Positions 1-8,184 of a stretch of DNA of 40,072 bases are shown here, one piece after another; position 1 is the first letter of the stretch; each line of letters opens with the position of its first letter. A model generated the notes under the pieces. That model saw only the letters and a program-made list of their open reading frames with translations, did no database searches and was not told the origin of the DNA. The translations under genes were made by a program, and so were the position numbers. Origin of the DNA: Bacteroidota bacterium (GTDB lineage Bacteria; Bacteroidota; Bacteroidia; CAILMK01); contig JABDEJ010000002.1 of the NCBI GenBank assembly GCA_013287095.1, forward strand, positions 1-40,072, given 5' to 3'.

Positions 1-871
1 GGATTTTATCGGCCAGCTCCGCAACATCTTTTCTGTCTGTTGCACGAAGGTAGTCGCTCATTTTTTCATCGTATCCAAACAGGGAAGTAGTTGCCCCGAT
101 TTCGGCACCCATATTACAGATGGTGCCTTTGCCCGTTGCAGAAAAACTATCAGCGCCATCGCCAAAATATTCTACGATATATCCGGTGCCACCTTTAACG
201 GTTAGTATTCCTGCTACCCTGAGAATGATGTCTTTAGGAGAGGTCCATCCGTTTAGTTTGCCTGTAAGTTTTACACCGATAAGCCGGGGCATTTTTAATT
301 CCCATGCCATGCCGGCCATTACATCTACGGCATCAGCGCCGCCTACGCCTATGGCGATCATACCAAGACCGCCTGCATTTGGTGTATGTGAATCTGTTCC
401 GATCATCATGCCGCCAGGGAATGCATAGTTCTCAAGAACTACCTGGTGGATAATTCCTGCACCGGGTTTCCAGAAACCAATTCCATATTTATTTGAAACC
501 GATGAGAGAAAATTGTAGACCTCTTCATTTTGATGCAATGCTGTCTTAAGATCTTTCTCAGCGCCCACTTCAGCTTCAATGAGGTGGTCGCAATGCACCG
601 TAGTAGGAACAGCAGTCCTGCTTTTGCCTGCCAGCATAAACTGTAGCAGAGCCATTTGTGCGGTTGCATCCTGCATGGCTACGCGATCTGGTGCGAAGTT
701 GACATAGTCCTTCCCTTTTTCCAGTTTCTTATCAGGATCTCCATCGAAAAGATGGGCATACAATATTTTTTCAGAAAGGGTAAGAGGCCGACCTAAAATG
801 TTACGGGCTTTCTGGATTTTTGAAGGGAGTTTTTCGTAAACGCTGCGGATAAGATCAAGGTCAAAAAGCAT
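1..871 (-). CDS. acn: Aconitate hydratase, N-terminal 290 residues (runs off the left edge)
   Basis: Aconitase interconverts citrate and isocitrate in the TCA cycle, in the cytoplasm, using a [4Fe-4S] cluster. I translated the reverse strand from the ATG at 871-869; the frame stays open to base 1. It starts [20 protein letters not shown] and carries family landmarks: [41 protein letters not shown] (the DSHT substrate/cluster loop), [13 protein letters not shown] and [12 protein letters not shown]. The three cluster cysteines lie further downstream in this family and are outside the window. The sequence resembles the mitochondrial-type branch (about 750-780 aa), so well over half is missing. 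A TAnnTTTG element lies 28 bases upstream of the start. Identification is by motif recall, not a search. Confidence 0.95.
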   Translation of the reverse strand, partial: MLFDLDLIRSVYEKLPSKIQKARNILGRPLTLSEKILYAHLFDGDPDKKLEKGKDYVNFAPDRVAMQDATAQMALLQFMLAGKSRTAVPTTVHCDHLIEAEVGAEKDLKTALHQNEEVYNFLSSVSNKYGIGFWKPGAGIIHQVVLENYAFPGGMMIGTDSHTPNAGGLGMIAIGVGGADAVDVMAGMAWELKMPRLIGVKLTGKLNGWTSPKDIILRVAGILTVKGGTGYIVEYFGDGADSFSATGKGTICNMGAEIGATTSLFGYDEKMSDYLRATDRKDVAELADKI

Positions 872-1264
872 AGGTTTTAATATTGAATTATAATACAGCA
901 AAGTTACGGTTTGTATTGTTCAAACTTGTTCCATTTAGTTAAAAATCTACGAGTAATCTGAGAGTGATTTTTGTCAAAATTTTGTAAAAATGTATCATTT
1001 GCACATGTTAAGAATATAGTGGTTTTCAACAATTGGTGTTTTTTGAAATGAAGTTATCTACAATTTTTGATGCACGTGTAAACGCCTGAATACAAATAAT
1101 TTAAGTATGTTTCAACGCGACTCGTCTTAAGTGCTGACTATCATCGATTAAGAAAACGGTGGATAAATTGTGATGCTGTTTTTATGGGGGTTAAAAATGA
1201 TATGCTTAACTATGTTTGCGATTTGCAAATTTTTAAACAACTTAATTCACTAAATTTTAATGTC
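872..1264. other. Intergenic region between divergent aconitase and H1-like genes
   Basis: This is 393 bases of AT-rich DNA without a supported gene. It should hold two divergent promoters. Toward aconitase there is TAACTTTG at 906-899. Toward the H1-like gene, TATGTTTG at 1211-1218 fits TAnnTTTG and would place transcription initiation roughly 40 bases before the chosen start codon. Just behind it is the palindrome ATTTGCAAAT (1221-1230). An open frame from the ATG at 1184 runs into the H1-like gene, but those 27 codons encode a non-basic sequence and overlap the putative promoter, so I do not count them as coding. Confidence 0.5.
899..906 (-). promoter_or_regulatory. Candidate -7 element TAACTTTG for aconitase
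   Basis: On the reverse strand this reads TAACTTTG, matching the Bacteroidota -7 consensus TAnnTTTG. It is followed by GC and lies 28 bases before the aconitase ATG. A TTTG that could serve as the -33 element lies at 925-922, but the 15-base spacer is shorter than usual. Sequence match only. Confidence 0.45.
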
Positions 1265-1663
1265 ATGGCAACAAAAACAAAAAGCAAAAAAGCAGTAAAA
1301 AAGTCAGCAGCTCCTAAGAAAAAAGCAGCTGTAAAAAAAGTAAGCGCAGCGAAACCAGCAGCTAAGGCAGCCCCAGCAAAAAAGGCAGCTCCTGCTAAAA
1401 AAGTAGTTGCAAAAGCAGCAGCAAAACCTGCAGCAAAGAAAGCAGCTCCTGCTAAAAAAGCAGCAGCGAAACCAGCAGCTAAAAAAGCAGCTCCAGCAAA
1501 GAAGGCAGCAGCGAAACCAGCAGCAAAGAAAGCAGCTCCAGCAAAGAAGGCAGCAGCGAAACCAGCAGCTAAAAAAGCAGCTCCAGCAAAGAAAGCAGCC
1601 GCGAAACCGGCAGCAAAGAAAGCAGCTCCGGCTAAAAAAGCAGCACCTGCAAAGAAAAAATAA
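1265..1663 (+). CDS. Histone H1-like lysine/alanine-rich DNA-binding protein
   Basis: The 132-residue product is almost only Lys, Ala and Pro and begins MATKTKSKKAVKKSAAPKKK. Residues 51-125 are five copies of a 15-residue unit, AAAKPAAKKAAPAKK, ending in APAKKK. Such tails resemble the C-terminal domain of eukaryotic linker histone H1 and the histone H1-like or AlgP-like proteins of bacteria. They bind DNA through charge and are thought to compact the nucleoid. No folded domain is visible. I chose the ATG at 1265 rather than the one at 1184 because the extra 27 residues are not basic and cover a likely promoter. The gene is monocistronic and followed by a strong terminator. That it binds DNA is inferred from composition. 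Confidence 0.85.
   Translation: MATKTKSKKAVKKSAAPKKKAAVKKVSAAKPAAKAAPAKKAAPAKKVVAKAAAKPAAKKAAPAKKAAAKPAAKKAAPAKKAAAKPAAKKAAPAKKAAAKPAAKKAAPAKKAAAKPAAKKAAPAKKAAPAKKK
1415..1639 (+). repeat. Five in-frame 45-bp tandem repeats in the H1-like gene
   Basis: Units lie at 1415-1459, 1460-1504, 1505-1549, 1550-1594 and 1595-1639. Each encodes AAAKPAAKKAAPAKK. Differences between units are mostly synonymous (for example cct/cca/ccg for Pro and gct/gca for Ala), so the protein repeat is kept while the DNA drifts. Because the unit is a multiple of three, copy-number change would keep the frame. Confidence 0.9.
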
Positions 1664-1710
1664 TTTCTTACAGGTAGCTAAATACTAAGAGGTTAGTAAA
1701 TGGTTATGAT

Positions 1711-1738
1711 AAAAAGCCCCGATGTCGGGGCTTTTTTA
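1711..1738 (+). terminator. Rho-independent terminator of the H1-like gene
   Basis: A 12-bp stem, aaaaagccccga / tcggggcttttt, encloses a 2-base core (tg) and is followed by a T-run. It begins 48 bases after the stop codon. The A-run on the other side makes it potentially bidirectional, and it could also end the converging rlmN transcript. Confidence 0.85.
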
Positions 1739-1751
1739 TTTGGCGTACCTG

Positions 1752-1782
1752 AAGTTGTCAACTTTTAAAAAGTTGACAACTT
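1752..1782. repeat. Paired palindrome AAGTTGnCAACTT, copy 1
   Basis: Two 13-bp palindromes, AAGTTGTCAACTT and AAGTTGACAACTT, are separated by 5 bases (ttaaa). The same arrangement with the same spacing recurs at 10153-10183 and 20303-20333. This copy sits between two converging genes, just outside the rlmN stop codon, and the whole unit can fold into one long hairpin. Confidence 0.8.
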
Positions 1783-1789
1783 TAAAAGA

Positions 1790-2842
1790 TCAAATAACTG
1801 GATTCAGTTGTTTATTTGCCAGCTGCCCGCATGCCGCGTCTATATCCTGTCCACGACTGCGACGGATATTAACAATACATCCTTTTTGCTCGAGCAAATC
1901 TTTGAAACGGTGCATGGCGTTACCACTTGATTTTTGGTAGATCCCGTTTTCGATCGGGTTATATTCGATAAGATTTATTTTTGATGGAAGGATCTTGGCA
2001 AAAGCTGCTAACTCCTCTGCGTCTTTTGGCGTATCATTTTCATCCTGCAACATGACGTATTCGAAGGTAACTCTTGTGCCCGTTTTGTCATAGAAATAAA
2101 GCAACGCTTCAGATAATGCACCCAATGAATTCGTTTCATTGATAGGCATGATTTTATTTCGCTTTTCATCATTAGCGGCATGAAGCGAAACAGCCAGATT
2201 AAATTTTACATCATCATCGCCAAGTTTTTTGATCATTTTGGCGATCCCGGCTGTGGATACTGTTATCCTTTTAGGCGACATGCCCAGACCATCTTCTGCA
2301 GTAATGCGTTCTATAGCTTTCATGACCTGGCTGTAATTGAGTAGCGGCTCTCCCATGCCCATGAAAACGATATTTGACAAATGAACGCCATACGATTCGG
2401 TAGCCATACGATTGATCATGTCAACCTGGTCATATATCTCATCAAAGAAAAGATTACGCTTTCTTGGAAGCCTGGCAGTAGCGCAAAAGGAACATGTAAG
2501 GCTGCAACCTACCTGGCTTGATATGCAGGCAGTCATCCTGCTTTCCTGTGGGATCAAAACCCCTTCTACAAATTCACCATCATACAGTCTGAATCCACAT
2601 TTGATGGTCTTATCCGTACTAAGTTGTCTATCAGACACCGACATTCGATAAACGTCGTAATGCGATTCCAGTTTTTCGCGAAAAGCTTTGGGAAGATTTG
2701 TCATTTCATGGAAACCGGGGGCACCCTTTTGCCAGAGCCATTGCCATATCTGTGCTGCCCTGAATCGAGGTTCTTCCAATTCTAAAAATTGCTCTTGGAG
2801 CTCCTCAAGACTTAAATGGCGGATATTTTGTTTTTCAGTCAT
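1790..2842 (-). CDS. rlmN: 23S rRNA (adenine-2503-C2)-methyltransferase / tRNA A37 methyltransferase RlmN
   Basis: RlmN is a radical-SAM enzyme that methylates C2 of A2503 in 23S rRNA and of A37 in some tRNAs. The 350-residue length is typical. The radical-SAM motif CxxxCxxC is C113-SLT-C117-SF-C120. The two catalytic cysteines appear at C106 (seven residues before the motif, as in E. coli) and C338 in the C-terminal RGxDIDAACGQL motif. GEPLLNY and SVSLHA, typical of the family, are also present. The start is the ATG at 2842. The gene converges on the H1-like gene, with the terminator and paired palindrome between them. All key residues are intact. Confidence 0.97.
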   Translation of the reverse strand: MTEKQNIRHLSLEELQEQFLELEEPRFRAAQIWQWLWQKGAPGFHEMTNLPKAFREKLESHYDVYRMSVSDRQLSTDKTIKCGFRLYDGEFVEGVLIPQESRMTACISSQVGCSLTCSFCATARLPRKRNLFFDEIYDQVDMINRMATESYGVHLSNIVFMGMGEPLLNYSQVMKAIERITAEDGLGMSPKRITVSTAGIAKMIKKLGDDDVKFNLAVSLHAANDEKRNKIMPINETNSLGALSEALLYFYDKTGTRVTFEYVMLQDENDTPKDAEELAAFAKILPSKINLIEYNPIENGIYQKSSGNAMHRFKDLLEQKGCIVNIRRSRGQDIDAACGQLANKQLNPVI

Positions 2843-2948
2843 CAGTTAACGGTCATCAGTCAGCAGTAAAGAGAGTAAAATGGTAATTCTTTGAAAATCG
2901 TTCATTTCGCCTAATTTTCATTGGCACATTATCGCATTATCACATTGT

Positions 2949-3953
2949 TTACTTAAAGTTAAACCGATACGCTGCCGTAAACCGATAGATGGGGAAAGAA
3001 GTTGGAGCTGATTCGGTAACTTTCTGTGTAAGAATGGTATATTCGAATGAAGGGGTAAATGTAAAATTGCCAATATTGTATGCAGCCGGAACATCGAAAA
3101 TAAATTCCTGTATCAGGAACTGGCTTGCGATACCGGCATAATGAGCCGCCTGCTTGCTCGTAGGGTATCTGGCCACAATAAATTTACCGATAAAATTATC
3201 AGTCCCTGCAAGCAGTGTAAACATCGGGTCAATATCGAAGTAATCTTTATGGGAAAATACTCCGTCAATATAAAATTCCTTTGAGGTTTCCCACGATGCG
3301 TAGTAATCTGTTACATTTACATTTACTTGTTCACCGTGAATGACACCGGTAAAATTCTCATAGGTATAGTCGCCTCGCAAACCTGTATAAATCAAGTTGA
3401 AATCATGGGCAAGATAGCCTTCAAAAGTATTGCCGGGTGCTTCTTTAACCAACAGGATATTTCTATCGAACCGGCTATAGTTATAGGATACTGTTCCATC
3501 AGTTTTGTCGCCGATTTTAAAATCCCATCCCGCATTTAGGTCGGCTTCGATCCAGGTGGGTGCCGTAGTGGTTACTGATCCATCTGCCTGCATTTGCTTA
3601 TATGGATTTATGAGTCTGTATGCATCGATTGAGGCCCATAATCCTGTTTTGTCATGGTATAGGATCGTTGGTAATAAGTAAGGGGCGTCAATGGCTGTGG
3701 GACCTATCTGGTTTCGATACGTGAAATTACTTCCGTATTCCATGGAGACATCAATGTATCTAAGCCGATTGGATTTTTTATCAAGTTTCTGGGTAGAATC
3801 TGCAGAATCTGATACAACAACCGGGGAATCAACGGGCATTCTGTAATGTTTAATCCCAATACTATAGGAAGACTTCATGCCCACAATAAAGACCATAGCT
3901 AAAATAATACCTGATCTAAAAATAAAATCAAACTTCCTGTAACCCTCTCTCAT
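2949..3953 (-). CDS. Outer-membrane beta-barrel-like protein, function unknown
   Basis: The 334-residue product has an N-terminal hydrophobic stretch (about residues 12-28) that fits a signal peptide. The rest is rich in alternating aromatic and polar residues with no other membrane helix. It ends in YRFTAAYRFNFK, an amphipathic terminal strand with aromatic residues such as the BAM machinery recognises. No family is recognised. Segments such as TVSYNYSRFD and YTGLRGDYTYENFTG look like barrel strands, and I infer an outer-membrane barrel of roughly a dozen strands. The ATG lies inside a short perfect hairpin (3951-3973). A small secreted non-barrel protein cannot be excluded. Confidence 0.7.
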   Translation of the reverse strand: MREGYRKFDFIFRSGIILAMVFIVGMKSSYSIGIKHYRMPVDSPVVVSDSADSTQKLDKKSNRLRYIDVSMEYGSNFTYRNQIGPTAIDAPYLLPTILYHDKTGLWASIDAYRLINPYKQMQADGSVTTTAPTWIEADLNAGWDFKIGDKTDGTVSYNYSRFDRNILLVKEAPGNTFEGYLAHDFNLIYTGLRGDYTYENFTGVIHGEQVNVNVTDYYASWETSKEFYIDGVFSHKDYFDIDPMFTLLAGTDNFIGKFIVARYPTSKQAAHYAGIASQFLIQEFIFDVPAAYNIGNFTFTPSFEYTILTQKVTESAPTSFPIYRFTAAYRFNFK

Positions 3954-3973
3954 AAAGTTTTAGAAACTTTATG
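3951..3973 (-). promoter_or_regulatory. Hairpin containing the start codon of the outer-membrane protein
   Basis: The plus strand reads CATAAAGTTT, tag, AAACTTTATG: a perfect 10-bp inverted repeat with a 3-base loop. On the mRNA the AUG forms the 3' end of the stem. It could reduce initiation unless melted. The stem is AT-rich, so the effect might be weak. Confidence 0.5.
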
Positions 3974-4047
3974 CAAAGATTGTACAATTTGCTGGTTATT
4001 TCTAAAAAACAAACTTAGGGGAATGGTAATGAATTGAATATCAGTAG

Positions 4048-4419
4048 TTATTTTCCAGGGCCTTCCATCATCCTAAGCTTCGATTCAAAAATGTACCCAT
4101 TTGTCCGGGCAAAATTTTTGGCAGACTCTGCTGTCGGGCCGATAAAATTTTCATCTACCGTTTCTGAGAAAAGTTTTACCCAGGTATCAAAATGTTGTTT
4201 AACGAGACCTGCCCCTCTATGCACCCCAAAAGGACTTCCATGATAGCTCATTTCACCAATAAGTAAAGTTCCCCAAAAACTATACATTCTTGGCATGTGT
4301 GCATCCCAATCTTTTACCGCATGATGAAATATCGGTCCCAGTAATTCATCCTGCATGGCTTTGCCATAGAATTTATCTACCAGTAGTTTTATATCATCTT
4401 TATTTTCAATTTCGCGCAT
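4048..4419 (-). CDS. Group III truncated haemoglobin
   Basis: This 123-residue haem protein matches group III (TrHbP) globins. By comparison with Campylobacter Ctb from memory, Tyr B10 is Y18 (in KFYGK), His E7 is H41 (in DAHMPRMYSFWG), proximal His F8 is H67 (in GVHRG) and Trp G8 is W80 (in HFDTW), so the haem pocket looks complete. GPIF, the FWG segment and ETVDENFIGP are also typical. Members bind O2 and NO with high affinity and are linked to nitrosative or microaerobic stress; the exact role here is unknown. A TAnnTTTG element lies 34 bases upstream and an FNR-like palindrome further up, shared with the divergent exporter gene. Confidence 0.93.
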   Translation of the reverse strand: MREIENKDDIKLLVDKFYGKAMQDELLGPIFHHAVKDWDAHMPRMYSFWGTLLIGEMSYHGSPFGVHRGAGLVKQHFDTWVKLFSETVDENFIGPTAESAKNFARTNGYIFESKLRMMEGPGK

Positions 4420-4452
4420 AATTTATTCCCCGTTTGTGTCTTAAATCTCATA

Positions 4453-4460
4453 CAAATATA
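4453..4460 (-). promoter_or_regulatory. Candidate -7 element TATATTTG for the truncated haemoglobin
   Basis: Reverse-strand TATATTTG fits TAnnTTTG and ends 34 bases before the globin ATG. No clear TTTG -33 element is present about 19 bases further upstream, which would fit a promoter that needs an activator bound at the palindrome at 4493-4508. Confidence 0.45.
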
Positions 4461-4492
4461 GCTGTGTCCTAAATCAGTTTCGATTTAAGGAA

Positions 4493-4508
4493 TATGATTT
4501 AAATCATA
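4493..4508. promoter_or_regulatory. FNR/CRP-like palindrome between globin and exporter genes
   Basis: TATGATTTAAATCATA is a perfect 16-bp palindrome whose core, TGAT-n4-ATCA, equals the inner part of the FNR/Crp-family box (TTGAT-n4-ATCAA). It is centred about 82 bases from the globin ATG and 56 bases from the exporter ATG. A second weaker dyad (TAAATC-n6-GATTTA) lies just beside it at about 4469-4486. Binding is inferred. Confidence 0.45.
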
Positions 4509-4541
4509 ACTGGTCAAAATGAGCCAATCATTATAATACCC

Positions 4542-4549
4542 TAATTTTG
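4542..4549 (+). promoter_or_regulatory. Candidate -7 element TAATTTTG immediately before the exporter gene
   Basis: TAATTTTG fits TAnnTTTG and is followed by CCGCATC and then the ATG at 4557. If used, the transcript would have almost no 5' leader. The nitroreductase gene has the same layout (TACCTTTG then CCGC then ATG). Confidence 0.45.
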
Positions 4550-4556
4550 CCGCATC

Positions 4557-5486
4557 ATGAAGCATCCTCCCAAGCCCTCACGTATTTCCATTATCCTTGC
4601 ATTTGCTGCAGTATATGTTATATGGGGCTCAACGTATCTTGGGATCAAATACGCCATCCAGACCATGCCGCCATTGCTGATGTCGGGGGTGAGGTATTTT
4701 ATTGCGGGTCTGATTGTTTTTGTGATTGCGATATCAACCGGAGCACCGTTCCCCAAAAAAATACACTGGCGTAATACGCTGATTATAGGAGCTTTATTGG
4801 TTTTGATGGGCAATGGGGGAGTAGCATTAGCAGAATCTCTTATACCTTCAGGTATTGCGTCTCTTATCGTTTGTTCTGTTCCTATGTGGTTTGCATTGGT
4901 TGGTTGGCTTTTCTTCAAAAAAGGGAAACCAGGCTCCCTTACAATAGGTGGTATTATTCTGGGTTTCATTGGAATCATGATTCTTGTTGGGCCGAAAAAC
5001 ATTTTTCATGTCGGGCAAGGAATTAATCTGACTGGTGTGTTAATTATTACAATTGGCAGCATAGGATGGTCGGTCGGTTCTCTATTTTCATCAAAGGCAT
5101 TATTGCCTGCCAATCACCTTACTACAACTGGTATGCAGATGCTTTGTGGTGGGATATTATTAACCATAGCAGGACTTGCAAAAGGAGAATACAGCCAGGT
5201 CCATTTTGATGCTATATCCACAAGTTCACTTCTTGCAATGGGCTATCTGATTACATTTGGTTCGATAGTCGCCTTTTCCGCATATAGCTGGTTATTAAGG
5301 GTGATATCCCCAAGCCTGGTTTCGACATATGCCTATGTTAACCCAGTTATTGCAGTTTTCCTGGGATGGTTGTTTCTTAATGAGCACATTGATAAATATA
5401 CCATCATCGGATCGCTATTTATTGTTTTTGCGCTTATACTTATAACCTCACAAAAGCCACTTGCAATTGAAGAAGCGCCTGAGTAA
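4557..5486 (+). CDS. EamA/DMT-superfamily exporter, YedA-like
   Basis: A 309-residue inner-membrane protein with about ten hydrophobic helices arranged as two EamA repeats (about residues 12-145 and 160-298). The first helix motif YVIWGSTYLGIKYAI with MSGVRYFIAG, and the second-half motif AYSWLLRVISPSLVSTYAYV, closely resemble E. coli YedA. The NPVIAVFLGWLFLNE segment is characteristic of EamA proteins. Such carriers export small metabolites; the substrate cannot be read from the sequence. The start ATG follows a TAnnTTTG element by a few bases. It diverges from the globin gene and converges on queG, whose stop is 7 bases away, with no obvious terminator between. Confidence 0.9.
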   Translation: MKHPPKPSRISIILAFAAVYVIWGSTYLGIKYAIQTMPPLLMSGVRYFIAGLIVFVIAISTGAPFPKKIHWRNTLIIGALLVLMGNGGVALAESLIPSGIASLIVCSVPMWFALVGWLFFKKGKPGSLTIGGIILGFIGIMILVGPKNIFHVGQGINLTGVLIITIGSIGWSVGSLFSSKALLPANHLTTTGMQMLCGGILLTIAGLAKGEYSQVHFDAISTSSLLAMGYLITFGSIVAFSAYSWLLRVISPSLVSTYAYVNPVIAVFLGWLFLNEHIDKYTIIGSLFIVFALILITSQKPLAIEEAPE

Positions 5487-5493
5487 AGCCTGG

Positions 5494-6468
5494 TTAATCT
5501 TTTAGACTAGCCCTTATATTCCTTTTGATTCCCTCAAAACCGGGACGTTTCAATGGAGAATCTTTAAACATTTTAATAAAGACTTCTTCTGTCATTTCTT
5601 CCCAATCGCGATTGCTCATTCCAAGAATGCCATTCTTTGGGTTGAATTCAGCTTCGTGGTGAGGTTTGGAAAATCGGTTCCATGGACAAACATCCTGGCA
5701 TACATCGCAACCAAAAATCCAGTTGCCAAGCTTTGAATGATATTCAACCGGAATATTTTCTTTGAGTTCAATGGTAAAGTAAGAAATACACTTGCTGCCG
5801 TCTATTTTATAAGGCTCAAATAGGGCATCCGTAGGACAGGCATCAATGCAACGCGTGCATGAACCGCAATAGTCTTTTATGGAATGATCGTATTCAAGTT
5901 CCAGATCAACAATCAGTTCGGCAATAAAGAAAAAAGAGCCTTCTTTCGGCGAAATGATATTTGTGTTTTTCCCTATCCATCCAAGCCCGCTTTTTTTGGC
6001 CCAGGCCTTGTCCATCACAGGTGCTGAATCTACAAACACCCGCCCATTCACTTCGCCAATTTCATCACTGATATATTGATAAAATTCCTTTAGTTTTTCT
6101 TTTATAACAAAGTGATAATCTTTGCCATAAGCATATTTAGATATTTTAAATCTGTTACTTTCCGTGCCCTCAGTCTTATCCGTTTCATCTGTGATTTCAT
6201 CCTCTTTATCCGTGATTCCGGCAGGATAATAATTCAGCAGCAATGATATCACCGATTTGGCACCAGGCACCAATTTGGTCGGGTCCAATCGTTTGTCAAA
6301 ATGGTTTTCCATATAACTCATTTTGCCATGCATTCCCGAGTTAAGCCATTGTTCCAATAGCTGCGTTTCTTCTTCTAGGAAGCCTGCTTTTGAAATACCG
6401 CACGAAAGAAAGCCGAGACGTGAGGCTTCAGCTTTGATGAGACGGGTATATTGGGATTTAATCAGCAA
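5494..6468 (-). CDS. queG: Epoxyqueuosine reductase QueG
   Basis: QueG is a cobalamin-dependent iron-sulfur enzyme that reduces epoxyqueuosine to queuosine in the wobble position of tRNAs. The 324-residue product has both ferredoxin-type cluster motifs: C201-xx-C204-xx-C207-xxx-C211P, and C254-xx-C257-xxx-C261P with an additional C227. The VDSAP motif supplies D147, likely the catalytic acid of the family, and GWIGKNTN is also characteristic. An acidic, Thr-rich insertion (about residues 87-104) is unusual. The only reasonable start is the TTG at 6468, since the next in-frame ATG (residue 46) would remove conserved sequence. It may share a transcript with the upstream ruvB group (34-base gap). 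Confidence 0.95.
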   Translation of the reverse strand: MLIKSQYTRLIKAEASRLGFLSCGISKAGFLEEETQLLEQWLNSGMHGKMSYMENHFDKRLDPTKLVPGAKSVISLLLNYYPAGITDKEDEITDETDKTEGTESNRFKISKYAYGKDYHFVIKEKLKEFYQYISDEIGEVNGRVFVDSAPVMDKAWAKKSGLGWIGKNTNIISPKEGSFFFIAELIVDLELEYDHSIKDYCGSCTRCIDACPTDALFEPYKIDGSKCISYFTIELKENIPVEYHSKLGNWIFGCDVCQDVCPWNRFSKPHHEAEFNPKNGILGMSNRDWEEMTEEVFIKMFKDSPLKRPGFEGIKRNIRASLKD

Positions 6469-6502
6469 TGATAATCTTCCAATCTTTTAATTTTTCGATC
6501 TT

Positions 6503-6988
6503 TCAATTATGCGCTGCATGTACTATCTCTATAAATTTCAAATCCGTCCATCCTTTATCAATATATTGACGGATAAGTAATTGGTCCTGGTAATATATTT
6601 CGAGGTAGGATTGCTGATAGCTGCTTCCGGTTCTTCCCATTATTCCTTTCTTTTTGAAAATAAACTCATCAGGTTTCCCTTCAATATTGCGTAGATCATC
6701 TTTTTCAGTATAAGATATTTCAACTTTTTCAGGACTCAATTTCAAGTTTGTAATGAAGTATATTTCTTCATTTGATGCCCATCGGATTTGAAGGATTATG
6801 GCAAGAACGAATATAGCTGCATCAAGTAGCACCACAAAAAATCGCAAAAATGCAGTTTTCATCAAGGTCGTAAAGCCAATGGCTACTATTGCAAAAATGG
6901 CGGTCATGATCAGGGGCGTTCGGAGATTTGCCCTTAGCCTTGGCCGGTAAGGCGCAGGTAGGGGAACATTTATTTCGTAATGAGACAT
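6503..6988 (-). CDS. Small membrane protein of unknown function, two transmembrane helices
   Basis: The 161-residue protein has two adjacent hydrophobic helices (about residues 26-43 and 48-67, the second rich in Phe, Val and Ile) and a hydrophilic C-terminal part with alternating beta-like segments (KLSPEKVEISYTEKDD, YLEIYYQDQLLIRQYI). This helix-hairpin plus beta-domain layout resembles bacterial PH-like or DUF membrane proteins, but I recognise no family. It starts 6 bases after the ruvB stop codon, so it is almost certainly co-transcribed with ruvB; such linkage need not mean shared function. Confidence 0.75.
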   Translation of the reverse strand: MSHYEINVPLPAPYRPRLRANLRTPLIMTAIFAIVAIGFTTLMKTAFLRFFVVLLDAAIFVLAIILQIRWASNEEIYFITNLKLSPEKVEISYTEKDDLRNIEGKPDEFIFKKKGIMGRTGSSYQQSYLEIYYQDQLLIRQYIDKGWTDLKFIEIVHAAHN

Positions 6989-6994
6989 GATTGG

Positions 6995-8050
6995 CTATAT
7001 TTGATCCGTATCAAAAAGGGTGCCCGTCAATGGTTTATAAGGGATCTTCAAATGTTTGTAGGCTTTCTCTGTTGCCTCTCTGCCGCGGGGTGTGCGTTTC
7101 AGATAACCTTCCATAATCAGGTAGGGTTCATATACTTCTTCCAGGGTGCCTGCTTCTTCGCTTACGGCAGTGGCAATGGTACTAATGCCTACAGGGCCAC
7201 CAGCGAATTTGACTATGATCGTGTTTAAAATCCTGTTATCCATATCATCCAATCCGCTTTCATCCACATTCAGTGCATTGAGTGCATATTTTGCGACATC
7301 AAGTGTAATATGTCCCTTGGCTTTTACCTGTGCGAAATCGCGAACACGCCTCAATAATGCATTTGCAATCCTGGGTGTGCCCCTGCTGCGTCTTGCTATT
7401 TCAAAGGATGCTTTTTCATCTACACCCACCTTTAATATTTCAGATGAACGCATAACAATACCATCCAAAAGGTCTGAATTGTAATATTCCAGTCTTGAGG
7501 TGATTCCAAACCTCGCACGTAACGGAGCAGTAAGCAATCCTGAACGTGTTGTAGCACCAATTAAGGTAAAAGGATTTAAGGTTATCTGCACGGATCTTGC
7601 ATTCACCCCCGTTTCCAGCATGATATCAATCTTAAAATCCTCCATTGCCGAGTACAGATACTCCTCAACCACAGGGTTTAGCCGGTGTATTTCATCAATA
7701 AAAAGGATATCTCCTTTTTCGAGGTTTGTTAGAAGGCCGGCAAGATTACCGGGCTTATCAAGTACAGGCCCGGAAGTAACTTTAATATTCACCCCCATTT
7801 CATTGGCAATTATAAAAGCAAGGGTCGTTTTACCAAGCCCAGGAGGACCATGAAGCAACACATGATCTAGCGCCTCTCCACGTTGAATGGCCGCATGAAC
7901 AAAGACTTTCAGGTTATCAATAACCTGGTTCTGACCTGCGAAATCCTCAAATTCTTTCGGCCTGAGCTCTTTGTCCTGTTCCTGGTCTTTTTCGAGGGCT
8001 GAAAGGATATCCACAGCCCGTTTGGCATCTAAATTATTGTCCTCCTGCAT
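6995..8050 (-). CDS. ruvB: Holliday junction branch-migration DNA helicase RuvB
   Basis: RuvB is the hexameric AAA+ motor that, with RuvA, moves Holliday junctions during recombination. Counting from the ATG at 8050, Walker A GPPGLGKT is at 68-75, Walker [10 protein letters not shown] around 116-124, the sensor/arginine-finger region [18 protein letters not shown] at 165-182, and the C-terminal winged helix has [10 protein letters not shown] and YLKRTPRGR. The length, 351 residues, is slightly above average because of a charged N-terminal extension. A start at the upstream TTG (8068) is possible but less likely. It heads a reverse-strand group with the membrane protein and perhaps queG. Confidence 0.97.
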   Translation of the reverse strand: MQEDNNLDAKRAVDILSALEKDQEQDKELRPKEFEDFAGQNQVIDNLKVFVHAAIQRGEALDHVLLHGPPGLGKTTLAFIIANEMGVNIKVTSGPVLDKPGNLAGLLTNLEKGDILFIDEIHRLNPVVEEYLYSAMEDFKIDIMLETGVNARSVQITLNPFTLIGATTRSGLLTAPLRARFGITSRLEYYNSDLLDGIVMRSSEILKVGVDEKASFEIARRSRGTPRIANALLRRVRDFAQVKAKGHITLDVAKYALNALNVDESGLDDMDNRILNTIIVKFAGGPVGISTIATAVSEEAGTLEEVYEPYLIMEGYLKRTPRGREATEKAYKHLKIPYKPLTGTLFDTDQI

Positions 8051-8184
8051 GTTATTTTGTGATCTCAACAGATTTACACATGTTCAAAATTAGCTCAAAA
8101 AGCGCATTTTTTTGGAAATTTAAAATTTTATTTGCACCCAATTGGAAATTAGAGGTAATTTAGTAGCGGAAAAAACGTCCATGT

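Noticed and set aside
1184..1264. Upstream start for the H1-like gene
   Set aside because: The 27 extra residues are not basic and overlap the likely promoter TATGTTTG at 1211-1218.
1407..1688. Gln-rich 93-codon frame within the H1-like gene
   Set aside because: It is the +1 frame of the Lys/Ala repeats; the AAAKPAAKK frame has the synonymous drift expected of the real one.
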